A DNA stretch of 64,000 nucleotides from an uncultured Clostridia bacterium. GTDB lineage: Bacteria > Bacillota > Clostridia > Christensenellales > Borkfalkiaceae. Positions 41,680-55,100 of the stretch are shown piece by piece (the first letter of the stretch is position 1; each line of letters starts with the position of its first letter). A program made the position numbers and the translations under genes. The notes under the pieces were generated by a model. That model had not been told where the DNA came from. It worked only from the letters and a program-made list of their open reading frames with translations, and did not search any database. The stretch is taken from positions 62,001-126,000 of the forward strand of contig CAKQQS010000004.1 in NCBI GenBank assembly GCA_934271255.1, written 5' to 3'.

Positions 41680-43044
41680 ATGAAGAACCAAAAAATCGAA
41701 AAACTTAACGAAATATGTCGCGTTTTGGGTAAAAAAGTCTACTTCGTCGGCGGTAAAGTGCGGGACGAACTCGCGGGACTAAAAGGAAATTCGGACGTTG
41801 ATTTGACGGGCGAAGCGCTCGGCGAAGAGTTTGCCGAAGCCGTAAAAAAGGCGGGGTTGACCGTTCTTGCAACGTATAAACACACGGGGACGTGTCTGTT
41901 CGAGTTAAACGGTAAAAAGACGGAATACACGAGTTTTCGCAAAGAAAGTTACGTCGGCGACTCGCATACCCCCGCTTGCGTTACGTTCGGCGCGGACGTA
42001 AATCAGGACGCTTTGAGAAGGGATTTTAAATGCAACGCCGTTTATATGAACGTCGTAACGGGCGAAACAATCGATCCGCTCGGCGGTATGGACGACGTAA
42101 AGGAAAGAAGACTGACGACGTGCAGACTGCCCGAAGAAACTTTCGGAGAAGACGGATTGCGACTTTTACGACTTATACGGTTTGCGGCGGAACTCGGATT
42201 TACGCCCGACGAAAAGACGAAAGACGGGGCGAAAGAGAACGCTCGTATGATACGCGGAATATCGGCGGAAAGGGTGTTTGCCGAACTCACGGCTATACTT
42301 AACGCGGACGAAAAGTATGAAACGGGAACCCCCGAAAACGTGTACGACGCGCTCGTTCTGGCGGCGGACACGGGCGTTTTAAAGGAGATTTTGCCCGAGT
42401 TGTATTCGGGGCGCGGTATGCCTCAGCCCGAAGAGTATCATAAATACGACGTGCTTACGCATACGTTTAAATGCGTGTATTACGCGGAAAGGGAAATAAG
42501 GCTCGCCGCTTTGCTGCACGACGCGGGTAAACCGTACGCGTACGCGACGCAGGGCAATTTTCACGGACACGAAAAGTACGGCGAAGAGATTGCGAGAAGT
42601 ATTTTAACAAGGCTGAAAGCGCCTAAATCGACGATAGAGCGGACTTGCAGGCTCGTGCGACTGCATATGGAAGACTCCGATTTGCTTGAAAAAGAGAACA
42701 AAGTAAGACAGAAGATAGTCGATAACGCCGACATATTCGACGACTTGATGAAACTTAAAATCGCGGACATGAAAGCGTGCAGGGACGAAACGGCTAAGTC
42801 CTGTAAAACGGCGGTTAAATGGGTGGAAATCAAGAAAAAAATGGAGCGGGAAGGCGCGCCGTTTAAGGTTAGCGACCTGGCGGTAAACGGCAAGGATTTG
42901 GCGGACGCGGGGTATAAAGGCGAAGAAATAGGCAAAAAGTTGGAAGAATTGTTCAGAGAATGCGTTATAACCCCGTCTATGAACGACAGGGACGCTATTT
43001 TAAAAAGATTGAAACGCAAAAAAATAAAAAAAGACTGTCGATAA
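41680..43044 (+). CDS. cca: CCA tRNA nucleotidyltransferase with HD domain
   Basis: A 454-residue class II nucleotidyltransferase that adds or repairs the CCA end of tRNA. The head has YFVGGKVRDEL and the catalytic SDVDLT; the template-type motif is EETFGEDGLRLLRLIRFAAELGF. The C-terminal HD domain has LLHDAGKP and HGHEKYGEEIA. The ribosome binding site is weak. A terminator overlaps the stop codon. Confidence 0.95.
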   Translation: MKNQKIEKLNEICRVLGKKVYFVGGKVRDELAGLKGNSDVDLTGEALGEEFAEAVKKAGLTVLATYKHTGTCLFELNGKKTEYTSFRKESYVGDSHTPACVTFGADVNQDALRRDFKCNAVYMNVVTGETIDPLGGMDDVKERRLTTCRLPEETFGEDGLRLLRLIRFAAELGFTPDEKTKDGAKENARMIRGISAERVFAELTAILNADEKYETGTPENVYDALVLAADTGVLKEILPELYSGRGMPQPEEYHKYDVLTHTFKCVYYAEREIRLAALLHDAGKPYAYATQGNFHGHEKYGEEIARSILTRLKAPKSTIERTCRLVRLHMEDSDLLEKENKVRQKIVDNADIFDDLMKLKIADMKACRDETAKSCKTAVKWVEIKKKMEREGAPFKVSDLAVNGKDLADAGYKGEEIGKKLEELFRECVITPSMNDRDAILKRLKRKKIKKDCR

Positions 43045-43057
43045 GGCAGTTTTTTTT
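43034..43057 (+). terminator. Terminator overlapping the cca stop
   Basis: ACTGTC, loop GATAA, GGCAGT, then seven T; the cca TAA lies in the loop. Confidence 0.8.
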
Positions 43058-43066
43058 GTTTAAGTA

Positions 43067-43095
43067 TTGACAACCCGCGCGTTATGGTTTATTAT
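43067..43095 (+). promoter_or_regulatory. Promoter of the giant repeat gene
   Basis: TTGACA (43067-43072), 17-nt spacer, TATTAT (43090-43095); an alternative TATAAT lies 3 bp further. The leader is about 75 nt with GGAGG before the ATG. Confidence 0.8.
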
Positions 43096-43176
43096 AATAT
43101 ATAATTTATTATATAAGCGCATACGCGCGAATATGGTATGTTAAGTAGGGAAAACGCTCAATAGGAGGATACATTT

Positions 43177-46100
43177 ATGGGCTTTGCACGAAGAATAATC
43201 GCCTTTTTCGTAGGCATTATTATCGGTGTCGTAAGCATCTTCACCGGGCTTGCTATCGCCGGTTCCGTCTTTAAAGTAAAAGACGTAACGGCAGTAGTCA
43301 ACAAAGGCGACGTTGTAAGCGACGAACTGGGCAACGAGACTGTACTTTCGTTATTGCTGAAAATGATGAACGGGGACGGAGTTATAGGGGATATGAACAC
43401 TCTCGGCGACGTTGCCGCGAACGTTCCGGAAGTCGCAACGAGAGTCAACAAGATTCTCGAAGACGACGAGTACAAGTCGTACGCGGCTCTCTTGGGGGTA
43501 GAAACGTTTAACGACGTTGCCGCGTGGAACTTGGCGGACCTTGCGAACACGGCGATAGAAGCGGCTAAACAAAACGCTAATATCGAAAAAGCGTTGGTCG
43601 CATTCAAAATGGACGCGAAAGATTTCGATATACCGTTCTTGTACGAATCGAAATACGTTGCCATTAACGCTATAAGCGAAAACGACAAATCGGAAGGATT
43701 CGATCCGCAGGCTATACTCGACAAACTTTCGGAAAAGGCTCCGAAAGGTTTGTACTACAAATCGGGGGATACTTTCGTACGCGCGTACGAAGACGACGGG
43801 AAAATCAAAAACGAAGCGAAGAACAGGATTCTTTACTTCGATTTCAACGAAATCACGAGAGTGTGCGTAGATAACCTGATGCCCGTAATAAGCGCGCTTT
43901 TGAAAAACGACGACGGTCAGATTAACTTCGACCTTGTTACGTTCGACGTTTTGAAAGATCTCGCTAATCTCGACCTTTTAGGCTCGAACAACGTTCTGGC
44001 TGCGTTATTCGACGGCGACACTCCGTTCAGTTTCGCAACGGACGTAACCAGACTTACCAAACTTCTCGACACCAAAAACTTCGGGTTGTTGTACGGTAAG
44101 ATCGACTCTAACGAAGACAGCATCATAAACAGAGCGATTAAAGCGCTCGAAAACAAGAAAATAGGCGCGGTATTGAGAAGCGGCGGTATTGACGAAATAC
44201 TTTCGGGTATCACGTTCGCTCAAATCAAGGACGTTCTCTCTATGGAAAACGACCTTCTCAATTCCGTTTTGGATAAACTCGGCGATATAGAACTTTCAAA
44301 CGTTCTGAACAGTTCGGACGGCGGCGTAGGTTTGATTTTAGACAAACTGACGACCAAAGATATCGCGGAAATATTGAATCTCGGCGAAGACGATATGATC
44401 ACCAAGATTCTGACGGCGGACGCTTTCAAGGATAAGTCGCTTAAAGAACTTACCGGCAAAGACGAAGACGGCAATCCGGGACTTATTTCCGCGCTCGACG
44501 GATACTATTTGAAAGATTTAGTCGAACTTCTTTCTCTTAAAGACGACGACATAATCAAAAAGGTAGCGGATAAACTCGACGGAATATCGATAGGTTCGCT
44601 CCTTAAAAACGGGGAAGACAGCGGTCTTAACGAAGCGTTGAAGAAATTGACGCCGAAAGACGTCGCGGACATTCTCGATTTCGGCGAAGACAACATTATC
44701 ACGAAAGCGCTCAACAAGAGCGGGGACGTATCTTTGTACGACATTCTCAACAATAACGACGACGGCGTTCAGAGATTGTTGAATTCGTTCAAATTAAAAG
44801 ACCTTCCCGACATCATCGGGCTTAAAGACGACGACGTTCTGACGAAAGCGCTTGCGTACGCGGGCGACACGACCGTCGGCGATGTTCTCGATACCAAAAA
44901 ATACGTTTGGAACGAAGACGGCACGAAAGTCGAATCCGACGCGGAAGGCGCGGAAACGGGCATCACTCATTTGCTCGGTTATTATCAATTGACGTACATA
45001 CCCGAAATCCTCGGAATGACGAGCGAAGACGACATTTTATACAGAGCGTTGAACGGCAAGACTACGACTTTAAAAGAAATCGTTACCGACAAAGAAGGAA
45101 TGACGACTCTTTTGAACTCTTTCACGTTCGACGACGTAGCGAACGTAGTCAACCTTAAAGACACGATGATAGACAGGGCTTTAAGAGGTAAGACGAATCT
45201 TACTCTCGACCTTTTCGTTGCGGAAGGCGGATTGACGACGATATTAGACGACTATAAGTTCAGTGACATGCCCGAAATAATTTTCGGTCTTGACGAAGAA
45301 GGAAAAGTCAAAGACGACGGCATCATCACGCATTTCTTCGGACTCGGTAAAGAAGATTTGAGATTGTCCGTTCTTCTCGACGCGGATTTCGTCGACAAGG
45401 TTCTTAACAACTACACGCTCGACGATTTGTCGAAGTTGTTGTTCCCAGACGGCGGCGACAACCCGTTCAACCACGCGTTGAAAGGCCGCGACATTACGTT
45501 GAAACAAGTAGTAGACGGCGGCGCGGACGTATTGCTCGACGAATATTCTCTCGACGACGTTGCGAGAATACTTTACGGCAAGGGCGACGATTTGCATATC
45601 GAAAAAGAGAACATAATCACCCGCGCGTTCATAGGCAAAACGGATTTCTTCGTCAACGACGTAATTAAAGGCGTAGACGACGAAGACGGCAATCATACGG
45701 ACGGCATTACCGCGTTCCTTCGTTTGTTCAGACTCAACGAAGTCAACGCGATATTAGACCTTCCCGCAGACCATATTTTGTATAGAGCGTTAAGCATAAA
45801 CAACGGTCGTACGCTTGCGGAACTTCTTCAAAACGTAGAAACGCCGGACGGCGCGACGAAGAGCGGAGTCATCTCTTACGTAGAAGATTTCACTCTTGAA
45901 AACGTTTCGTTCATTCTGAACGCGGGCGAAGACAATATCGTTACCAAAGTTCTGACGAACGCGGTAAGAGCGCAAAAGAAGATAGGCGAAATCATCAACG
46001 GCGACGACGGTATCAAAGATTTAGTCAACGACGTAACGTTCGGCGAAGTCGACGAATTACTTCCGTTCGGCGAAGACAACGTTATTCATAAATTACTCGC

Positions 46101-49100
46101 GATAAAGAGAAATACTCTTTTGGGCGACGTTTTGGCGGAAAACGGCATACAAGAGTTCCTTGACGGGTTCTACTTCTACGAAGTACAAAAGGTACTCGGT
46201 TGGGACGCAGGTTCGATACAAGGCAGATTCCTTCTCCAAAATCTCGAACAGACCGTCGGCGCGTTGCTTAAAGACGACGAAAACGGCAACAAGGGCATAA
46301 TCAACTTCATGGAAAACCTTTCGTTCGACAAGATCAACAAGATTCTTGCGTTCGGCGAAGATAACATGATAACGAAGATTCTTAATATCGACAACGAAGG
46401 CGCGTGGAACGTTAAACGTATTCTCGAAGGCGAAGCGTTGGATTTCGTTTACGGAATAGACTGCGCGGACGTTAAGAACATAATATCCGCAACGGGCTTG
46501 ACCGCAAGACTTCTCGATTTGACTCCCGACCTTACGATAGGCGAAGTTATAAGCGAAGAAGGCAGCATCGACAATTATCTGGAAAGAATCAAGTTGGGCA
46601 ACGTTCCCGCTGTATTGTACGGATACGACGAAAACGGCGACCTTGCTAAAAACAACATGATTACGAGAGCGTTGTTGCTTGACGGCTTGAAAGGTCTGAC
46701 CGTTAAAACGATTATCGCAGACACGGGCGTAAACACGTTGTTGAAAGGAGTAACGTTCGACGACGTAGCGTACGTTTTGTCGCAAACGCAAGACAACATT
46801 ATCGGAAGAGCGCTTATCGGACACGTAAACATTACCGTTTACGATGCGATAAACGACCTTGACAGAGTATTGAAAGAATACAAAGTTTCCGATGCGGCTA
46901 CCGTTATTTACGGCAGAAATCTTGACGGCACGCTCAAAAAGAACACTATTATCAGCAGAGCGTTGGAAGTAGACGTTTCGCTTTACAGCGTATTCGGCGA
47001 AGGCGGCAACCTTGACAACCTGTTCGAGAAATATACTCTGGACAGCGTAGCGAAGATTCTCGACTACGGCAACGACAACATTATCGGAAGAGCGCTTATC
47101 GGACACAACCTTACTATAAAAGACGTTCTCGGCGACGTAACGACGCTTGAAAAAGAATACACGCTCGACGACGTAGCGAAAATAATGTCTTACGATCCCG
47201 AAACGGGCACCCTTAAAGACGATATCATCGCGCGCGCTTTTGCGGGCAAAGAAATCACTATATACAGCGTTCTTAACGACGGTTTGGACGCATTGTTGGA
47301 TTCTTACGAATTCGGCGAAATAGCGGGCATATTGAAGATTGCTCCCGACACGATTCCGGGCAGAGCCTTAGACAACGAAAAACTTCGTCATACCAAAATC
47401 AAGACGCTTCTTCAAGACGGCGGCATAGATATTATTCTGGACGCGTACACGTTAGACAGCGCGGCAAGAATATTGTTCACCGAAGACGGCGGAGTTAAAG
47501 ACAGCATCGTTACGAGAGCGCTTTTAGGCAGAGAAATCTCCTTCAAGTCGATAATCAACGACGGCGTTGACGGATTGCTTAAAATGTACGCCGTTAAAGA
47601 CGTACCCGAAATACTTTACGGCAGAAACCCCGACGGTACTTTGAAAAAAGACACCTATATAAGCAGGGCTTTGGACATCGTAAGCGCAGACTTGACGTTT
47701 GCGGATATTCTGGGCGACGGCGGCAGCATCGACAATATCCTTAAACAATATAAAGTAGGCGACGTCGCGTATATTCTCGACGTAGACGCAGACAACATAA
47801 TCGCGAGAATAGCGTTGACGGAAAGCATCACGAACATCAGAATCGACGAACTTCTCAAAAACGAAACGCTCGAAGACGGCAGTACGAAGAGCGGGGTTAT
47901 TTCCGCGATAGAAAAAGTTAAACTCGGCGAAATCTCGGTAATTATCAACGCGGGCGCGGACAATCCGATAACGAAAGCGTTGACGTACAACGAAGAACGC
48001 GCCAACACGACGGTCGGCGACGTTATCGCCAACAAAGACGGTATCAAAGATTTGGTAAGCGGAATAACGTTTGCCGAAATCGACGGGTATTTGGGATTCA
48101 CCGAAGGTCCCGTACACGAACTCTTAATGATTTTAATCGCTAACGACGACGGTACGGACGGAACGCATTCTCCCACGCTCGGAGAAATACTCGTCGGCAA
48201 AAACGGTATTCAGCATTTCCTTGACAGAGTAACGTTAGAACACGTCGACAAGATTTTGAATCTTACCGGCATAGGCGAAAGAATATTCGAAGTATTGCCC
48301 AAGACTCTTACGGTCGGCGGTATGCTTACCAACGGATTCAGCGACGTAACGTCCAACCTGACGTTCGGCGACGTAGCGTACGTATTGAATTACGGCGAAG
48401 ACAGCGTTCTCGGCAGAGCGTTGCTTGCCGCAAACGTTCGCGACCTTACCGTTTCGGACGTAATATTCGGCAACCTTACGGAAGTGCTCGATAAATACAA
48501 ACTGACGGACGTTGCTTATATTCTTCGTTACGACGCGAAGACGGGCGAACTTCCCAACGATATGATTACCCGCGCGCTTAACAAAGATATATCGTTAAAG
48601 CAAATAGTAGACGGCGGCGTAGATTTCGTACTTCAAGAGTATAAACTTCTCGACGTAGCGACGATAATCGGAGCGGGCAACGACAGTATAATCGGCAGAG
48701 CGCTCAACGACGAAGAAGCGAAGAGAATAAGCATTTACGATATTTACAAGAACGGTTTTGACGGACTTCTCAACGCATATACGCTCGACGACGTGGCAAA
48801 GATTCTGTACACGGACAACGGAGCCGTTCTGGATAATTACGTAACCCGCGCGCTTCTCGGAAAGACGATGACCGTCAAGCAGATAGTAGACGGCGATACG
48901 GACGCGCTTCTCAACCTGTTCGATTTGGGCGACGTTCCCGCGATACTGTACGGTACGGACGCAGACGGCAAAGTCAATAAAGACAATTATATAACACGCG
49001 CGCTCGCGTACGCAAAGGGCATCACCGTTAAAGACCTTCTCGACAACGGCGGTATCGAAACGCTTTTGGGCAAATACACCCTTGACGACGTGGCAAGCGT

Positions 49101-52100
49101 ACTCGGCTTAGACGAAAACAATATTATAGGCAGAGCGCTTATAGGACACAGACTCGTCGTTTCCGACATATTACTCAAAGACGGAATGAACAAGTTGTTC
49201 GGCGAATACGTATTCGACGACGTTGCTTACATCGCATTCTACGACGCAGATACGGGCACGGTAAAGGACAACATGTTTACGAAAGCGTTGAAATTGCACG
49301 GCGACATCAACGTATACGACGTGATTAACGACGTAAACGTCGTACTTAAAGCGTACACGACGCAAGACGTAGCGGACGTTCTCGAACTCAGCGAAGACCA
49401 TATGGTATCGAGAGCGTTGAGATTGAACGACGTGGTAAGTTTGTACGACTTGTTGACGTACGAAGAGATGGAAGACGGCACCAAGAAGAGCGGTTTGATT
49501 AAGTATATCGAAGCGTTCAAACTTAAAGACATAGCAACCATACTTTACGGCGACGAAGTTCCGAGCAACATCATAACGAATTTCCTTGCCGCTCACGAAA
49601 CGGCAACCGTAGGCGATTACCTTAAAGACGGCGGACTTAAAGCGGAACTCGGCGACTTTACGTTCGACGAAGTCGCAAACATTCTCGGTTTGGGCGAAAC
49701 GAATATCGTAACGAGATTTTTAAGACAACACCCGACGTTGAAAGTTTCCGACGTATGGGCAGAAAAGGGTATCGAAACGCTTTTGACGTACGTTACCATG
49801 CAGAACGTAAGCGACTTGTTGGATCTCGGCGAAGAAAGTATAGTTACAAAACTTCTTAAAACCATCGACGCTACCGCGTACGACGTATTCGTAGCGGAGA
49901 ACGGTATCCAGAACGTACTCGACTCTTATAAGGTAGAAAAACTTCTCGGCGTACTCGACGGACCGATAAGCAAAGACAACGTAATTTACAAAGCGGTTGA
50001 AAAACTTGCCGAAAGAAACGACGGTTTGACGGTCGGTAACCTTTTGGAAGTGGTAAACGGCGAAGTAGGCGTTTACACTTACGCTAAGAAGTTGACTCTC
50101 TCCGACGTAGGCGTAGATTTAAGCAGTTACGCGTTGTATAACGTACTTCTCGTAAACGAAGACGCAGCGGGAGTCAGAAAAGAACTCACGATCGGCGAAA
50201 TTATCGACAAAAACGAAGACGGCGAACTCGGAATAGTAACGAAAGCGTTGGATACGCAACTTGCTCGGTTCAAAGACGTATTCGTCAAGGGCGACAACTT
50301 CCTTAACAAACTCCTTGCGGAAAGCGCGGGATTCTCGGTAAGACAAGTTATTACTTCGGACGGATTGAAAAATTACGCGAAATCCTTCAATCTCAACAGC
50401 GTAGCGAACATTCTCGACGTAAAGACGGGAATGGCGGGCAAAGCGCTCGCTACGTTCGGCGAATGGAACGTAGGCGACTTGCTGTTCACGGACGGCGCGG
50501 TCAAAGGAAAAATCGACGCGGTTACGTTCGGTCAGATTAAATCGATTCTTTACGACATTGACAGCGAAGATTTGATAGCGAAAGCGCTCGGCGAATACAG
50601 AGCGACGACGATCGGCGAAATCACGGCGAAAGACGGAATAAAGACGTTCCTTAAAGGAGTAACGCTTGAAAACGTCGGTAACATAATCGGCGAACAAGGC
50701 GGAATGTTCGACAGAATAGTCGACAACTTCAAAACGTGGAACGTAGGCGACTTGCTGTTCACGGACGGCACGCTCCGCGGTTATCTGGGCGCGACGACTT
50801 TCGCGGACTTGCAAAAAGTAATTTTTGAAGAAGGCGCGAACAACGTCGCAACGAAGATACTTTCGGTAACTCCGGATCAAACGGTTATCGACATTATCGA
50901 CGGAAAGATTCAGGAATACTTCGACAAGTGGACGTTCGCAAGCGTAAACACCGTAATCGATCTCGGCGACGCGAACATAATAACAAGACTTCTTAAAGCG
51001 GACAGCGACTACGTAGTAGGCGACTTGTTGCTGACGATCGACGACGTTGACGGTATCACCAGATATCTCGACAAGTTGACGTTCGCCAAGGTAAAGACGG
51101 TACTCGACAGAAAGACGGACGATATAATCGTAAGACTGTTAGACGTAACGCCCGCTCAATCGGTAGGCTCGTTGATAAAGAACGGCGGCATAAGCGATTA
51201 TCTCGACAAGATGTCGTTCGGTCAATTGAACAGAGTATTCGCGCTCGGCGAAGATCATCTCATAACCAAATTACTCAACGAAACCAGAACGCAAATGGTA
51301 GGCAGCCTTTTGAAAGAAGGCGGCGTAAGAACGTATCTGAGCGGTTTGACTCTCGCTAACGTCAAGAACGTAACGGGGTTGAACACGGGTATAATCGGCA
51401 GAGTGTTCGACACGTTTGCGACGTGGAATCTCGACAAACTCATCAACGAAGACGGCGGAGCGAAAGCGTATATCGACGCTATAACGCTCAACGAACTCGG
51501 CGCGGTCGTATTCAAACCGGAAGACGACAACTTAGCAACGAAGTTTATAAAAGAAGTCGGCGACTTTACGATGGCAAGACTCCTTGCGAAAGACGGTATT
51601 CAAGACCTTTGCAATCAGGTAACGTTCTCGACGTTAAGCAAAGTTATCCAACCGAAAGAAGGCGTATTGTCAAGAATGCTTGACGAGTTCTCGACATGGA
51701 ACGTAGGCGACTTGCTGTTCACGAAAGACGCTATAAGCGACAAGTTAAAGACCGTCGAACTTCAAACTTTACCGAAATTGTTGTACGCAGAAGACAAAGA
51801 CAATCTCGTTACCCGTTTGTTGAACGGCAAAACGATGACTGTCGGAGAAATCATCGATGACAAAGACGGATTTGAAAAACTTTGCAGAGAATACACCCTT
51901 GCGGAATTGCCCGCTATATTCAACGTTCCCGAAGGAATCGTTACCCGCGCGCTCGAAGAAAGAACAGACGTAACGGTTGCGGACGTTATCAAGAAAGACG
52001 GCGTACAAAATCTCCTTGACAAATACACGCTTGAAAAAGTAAGTTATATCGCGTTCGGCGAAAATTATCAAAACAGTATTTTCGCAAGAGCGTTCGAAGG

Positions 52101-55100
52101 GGACGATACGACGCTTAAACAGATAGCAAGCGAAACGGGAATAAAAGATTACTTGAAGGGTTATTCCTTTAACAGAGTAGCGAACGTGTTGAATCTCGGC
52201 GAAAGCAATATCGTAACGGAATTGTTGAGAAGCCTTGAAATCACGGGAATGACCGTCGGTCAGGTTTTGGAAAACAAGGGCGTTAAAGAGTTGTGCGACA
52301 AGTATGAAATAAGCAACCTCGCTACGATTCTGGCTAACCATACCGGCACGACGAGCGTCGCGTATAAACTTCTCGACAAACTCGGCAGACACAATATAAG
52401 CGAAATGCTTAAAACGACTTCGAGCGGCACGATCGGCGCGTACGAAATAGCGAAAGCGGAATTGACGTTGAGCGATCTCGGATTAGATTTGGTAAAATAC
52501 GCGTTGTTTGAAAAGATTTTGGTTAACGACGGCGCGGAACTTACTATCGGCGAAATCATCAACAAGAACGCAGACGGCGAATTCAAAATAGTCGACAGAG
52601 TTAAGAGTATGAAACTCAACGACTTCGTCGGTACGATAGTCGCGGATAAAGACTCCGTTATCAACAAGATTTTGAAAGCGGACAAAGCGATTACGGTCGG
52701 TCAGATACTCGACACCAAACCGCAGGAATGGACGAACGCAGACGGCACGATAGTAACCGAAACGGGTATACTTCACCTTGCAAAGAGCCTTAAACTTTCC
52801 GACGTAGGTCTTGACCTTAGCGAATACAAGTTGTTCAACGTCGTACTCAAAGACGGCGAAAACGAAATGTCGATAGGCGAGATTATCAAACAGAACGAAA
52901 AGGGCGAACTCGGAATAGTAACGAAAGTTAAGGCGATGAACATCGTCGACTTCTACAAAGTAATATTCGCAGACGACGGCAATATCGTCAACAAGATTTT
53001 GAAGAAAGGCAGTTTGTCGACGAATTACACGATAGGCAACTTGTTAGACTCCGAAAAGAAGTTCGACTGGAACGACGACGGCGAAAATTATTCCGAAACG
53101 GCGCTCGGACACTTGCTCAAATCCTTAACGCTCGACGAACTCGGCGTTTTGGGCGCGGAAGACAGCGACTTGCTTCTTTACAAAGTTACGCACACCGCTG
53201 CGGGCGACGCGCTTTCGATACGTAAACTTATCGAAAAAGACGCTAACGGCGACTTGGGCGTAATCGCAAACGTCAAAGATTTGAACCTTGACCAGTTAGG
53301 GCTTGCGAAAGCGGACGGCACGGATTTACTTTCCAAGATTGCCAACAAGGGCAACAATAAATATTACACGGTAAGAGAACTTATCGACACCAAAGCAAAA
53401 TACGTTTGGGACGCGGAAGGCAACAAGACGCTCGTAACCGAAGGCGGAGAAACGATAATGAACCACGTATTCATGGGGCTTACGTTGAGCGGCGACTTAG
53501 GTTTAGATCTCGGCGCGGAAGACAGTTTACTCGTTAAACTCACGCACAAGACGAACGCGGCAGGCGTCAGGTACGAACTCACCATAGGCGAACTCAAAGA
53601 CACCGTCGACGAGAGAACCTTAGGCGAAGTCGTTCCCGCAACCGCAATACCTGCTTATTTGGCGGGCATACTCGATTTGACGTTCGCTAACCTTATGGAC
53701 ACCAAGAAGTACGTTTGGGATGCGGAAGGCAACAAGACGGAAGATCCTAACGGCGAAACGCACGTAACGCACGTAATCAACGAAATCAGAGTTTCGGATA
53801 TAACGGGCGATTCGGACAACGCGGTAATAGGCGCGTTGGGTGCGTTGAAAGTCGGCGAGTTGGACGACAACAACAAGGTACAAGCGGAAATCAACAAGAT
53901 TGAGTTGGTAGAATTGCTCGGAGCGGAATCCAAGAACCCCGGCACGCTTATGTATAAGATTTCGCACGACGCAACCGGCAACAAGATTACGGTAGCGGGT
54001 ATCACCGACAGAGTAAACGCTTTGACGATAAGCGACGTAGTCGACACGACGGGCAGCAAGGTACTTCAATATCTCGGCAACACGAAGATAAACGACCTTG
54101 CAGGCAAAGTAACCGAAATGACGATAGGCGACGTAGTCGAAGTAGGCGACAACAAAGTACTTCAATATCTCGGCGACAAGAAGATTACCGAACTTTCCAC
54201 GGCAATCGACGCGATGAAGATCGGCGACATAGTCGACACGACTTCCAGCCCGATATTAAAGAGTATGAAAGACCTGACGATTAACGACCTTGGCGACTCG
54301 GCGAAAGTACAAAACGCTATCAACAACGTTGCAATCAAAGACGTTATCGACGTAAGCGGAAACAAACTTCTTCAAGCGATTTCCAAAGACGGCGCGGCGG
54401 ACGTAACGATAGGCGGCATAAGCGACAGAATCAATCGTCTTACCGTCGGCGAACTCGTTCCCGCAGGCGACAACGTAGTAGTAAACGCTATCAGAAACGT
54501 TACGATAGACGAACTTTGCAACAGCAACAAACTTTCCGAAACGATCGACGGCATAAGCCTTAACGACGTAATGGGAATCGACGCGTCTACGACGGGCGTT
54601 CTCAAAGCGTTCAGCGGAATGAAAGTCGGCGATTTGAAAGATAACGACAAGGTAAAGAACAGTATCAACAACATGCCTGCGGCAGAAGTTTTGGGCGGCG
54701 ACGCGCAAGTCGTAGGTACGATAATGTACAAGATTACGCACACCGGCGGAGCAGACGTAACGATAGGCGGTTTGAACGACAGAGTGGCGACCTTAACGGT
54801 TGACGAACTCATCGATCCGACTTCCAAAGTAGGAAAATTGCTCACGGGCAAGAAGTTAAGCGAAATCGAAACGTTCAATTTCGACAACGTTAAACTTTCC
54901 GACATAATGGACGTTAACGCAAGCGACGTAATTTTGACGAAACTTAAAGATACCGAATTAAAGAACATGGAAGCGGGCATCAAGAACCTGACGCTCGAAG
55001 ACGTAATGGGCGCAGACCTTAACGACTGCACGATACTCGACGCGTTGAAGACTTCCAAGTTAAGCACTCTTTCGGCGGACATCAACAACCTGCCCATCGA

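Noticed and set aside
46093..47106. Long minus-strand frames inside the giant gene
   Set aside because: They mirror the repeats and codon bias of the plus-strand gene; no start sites.
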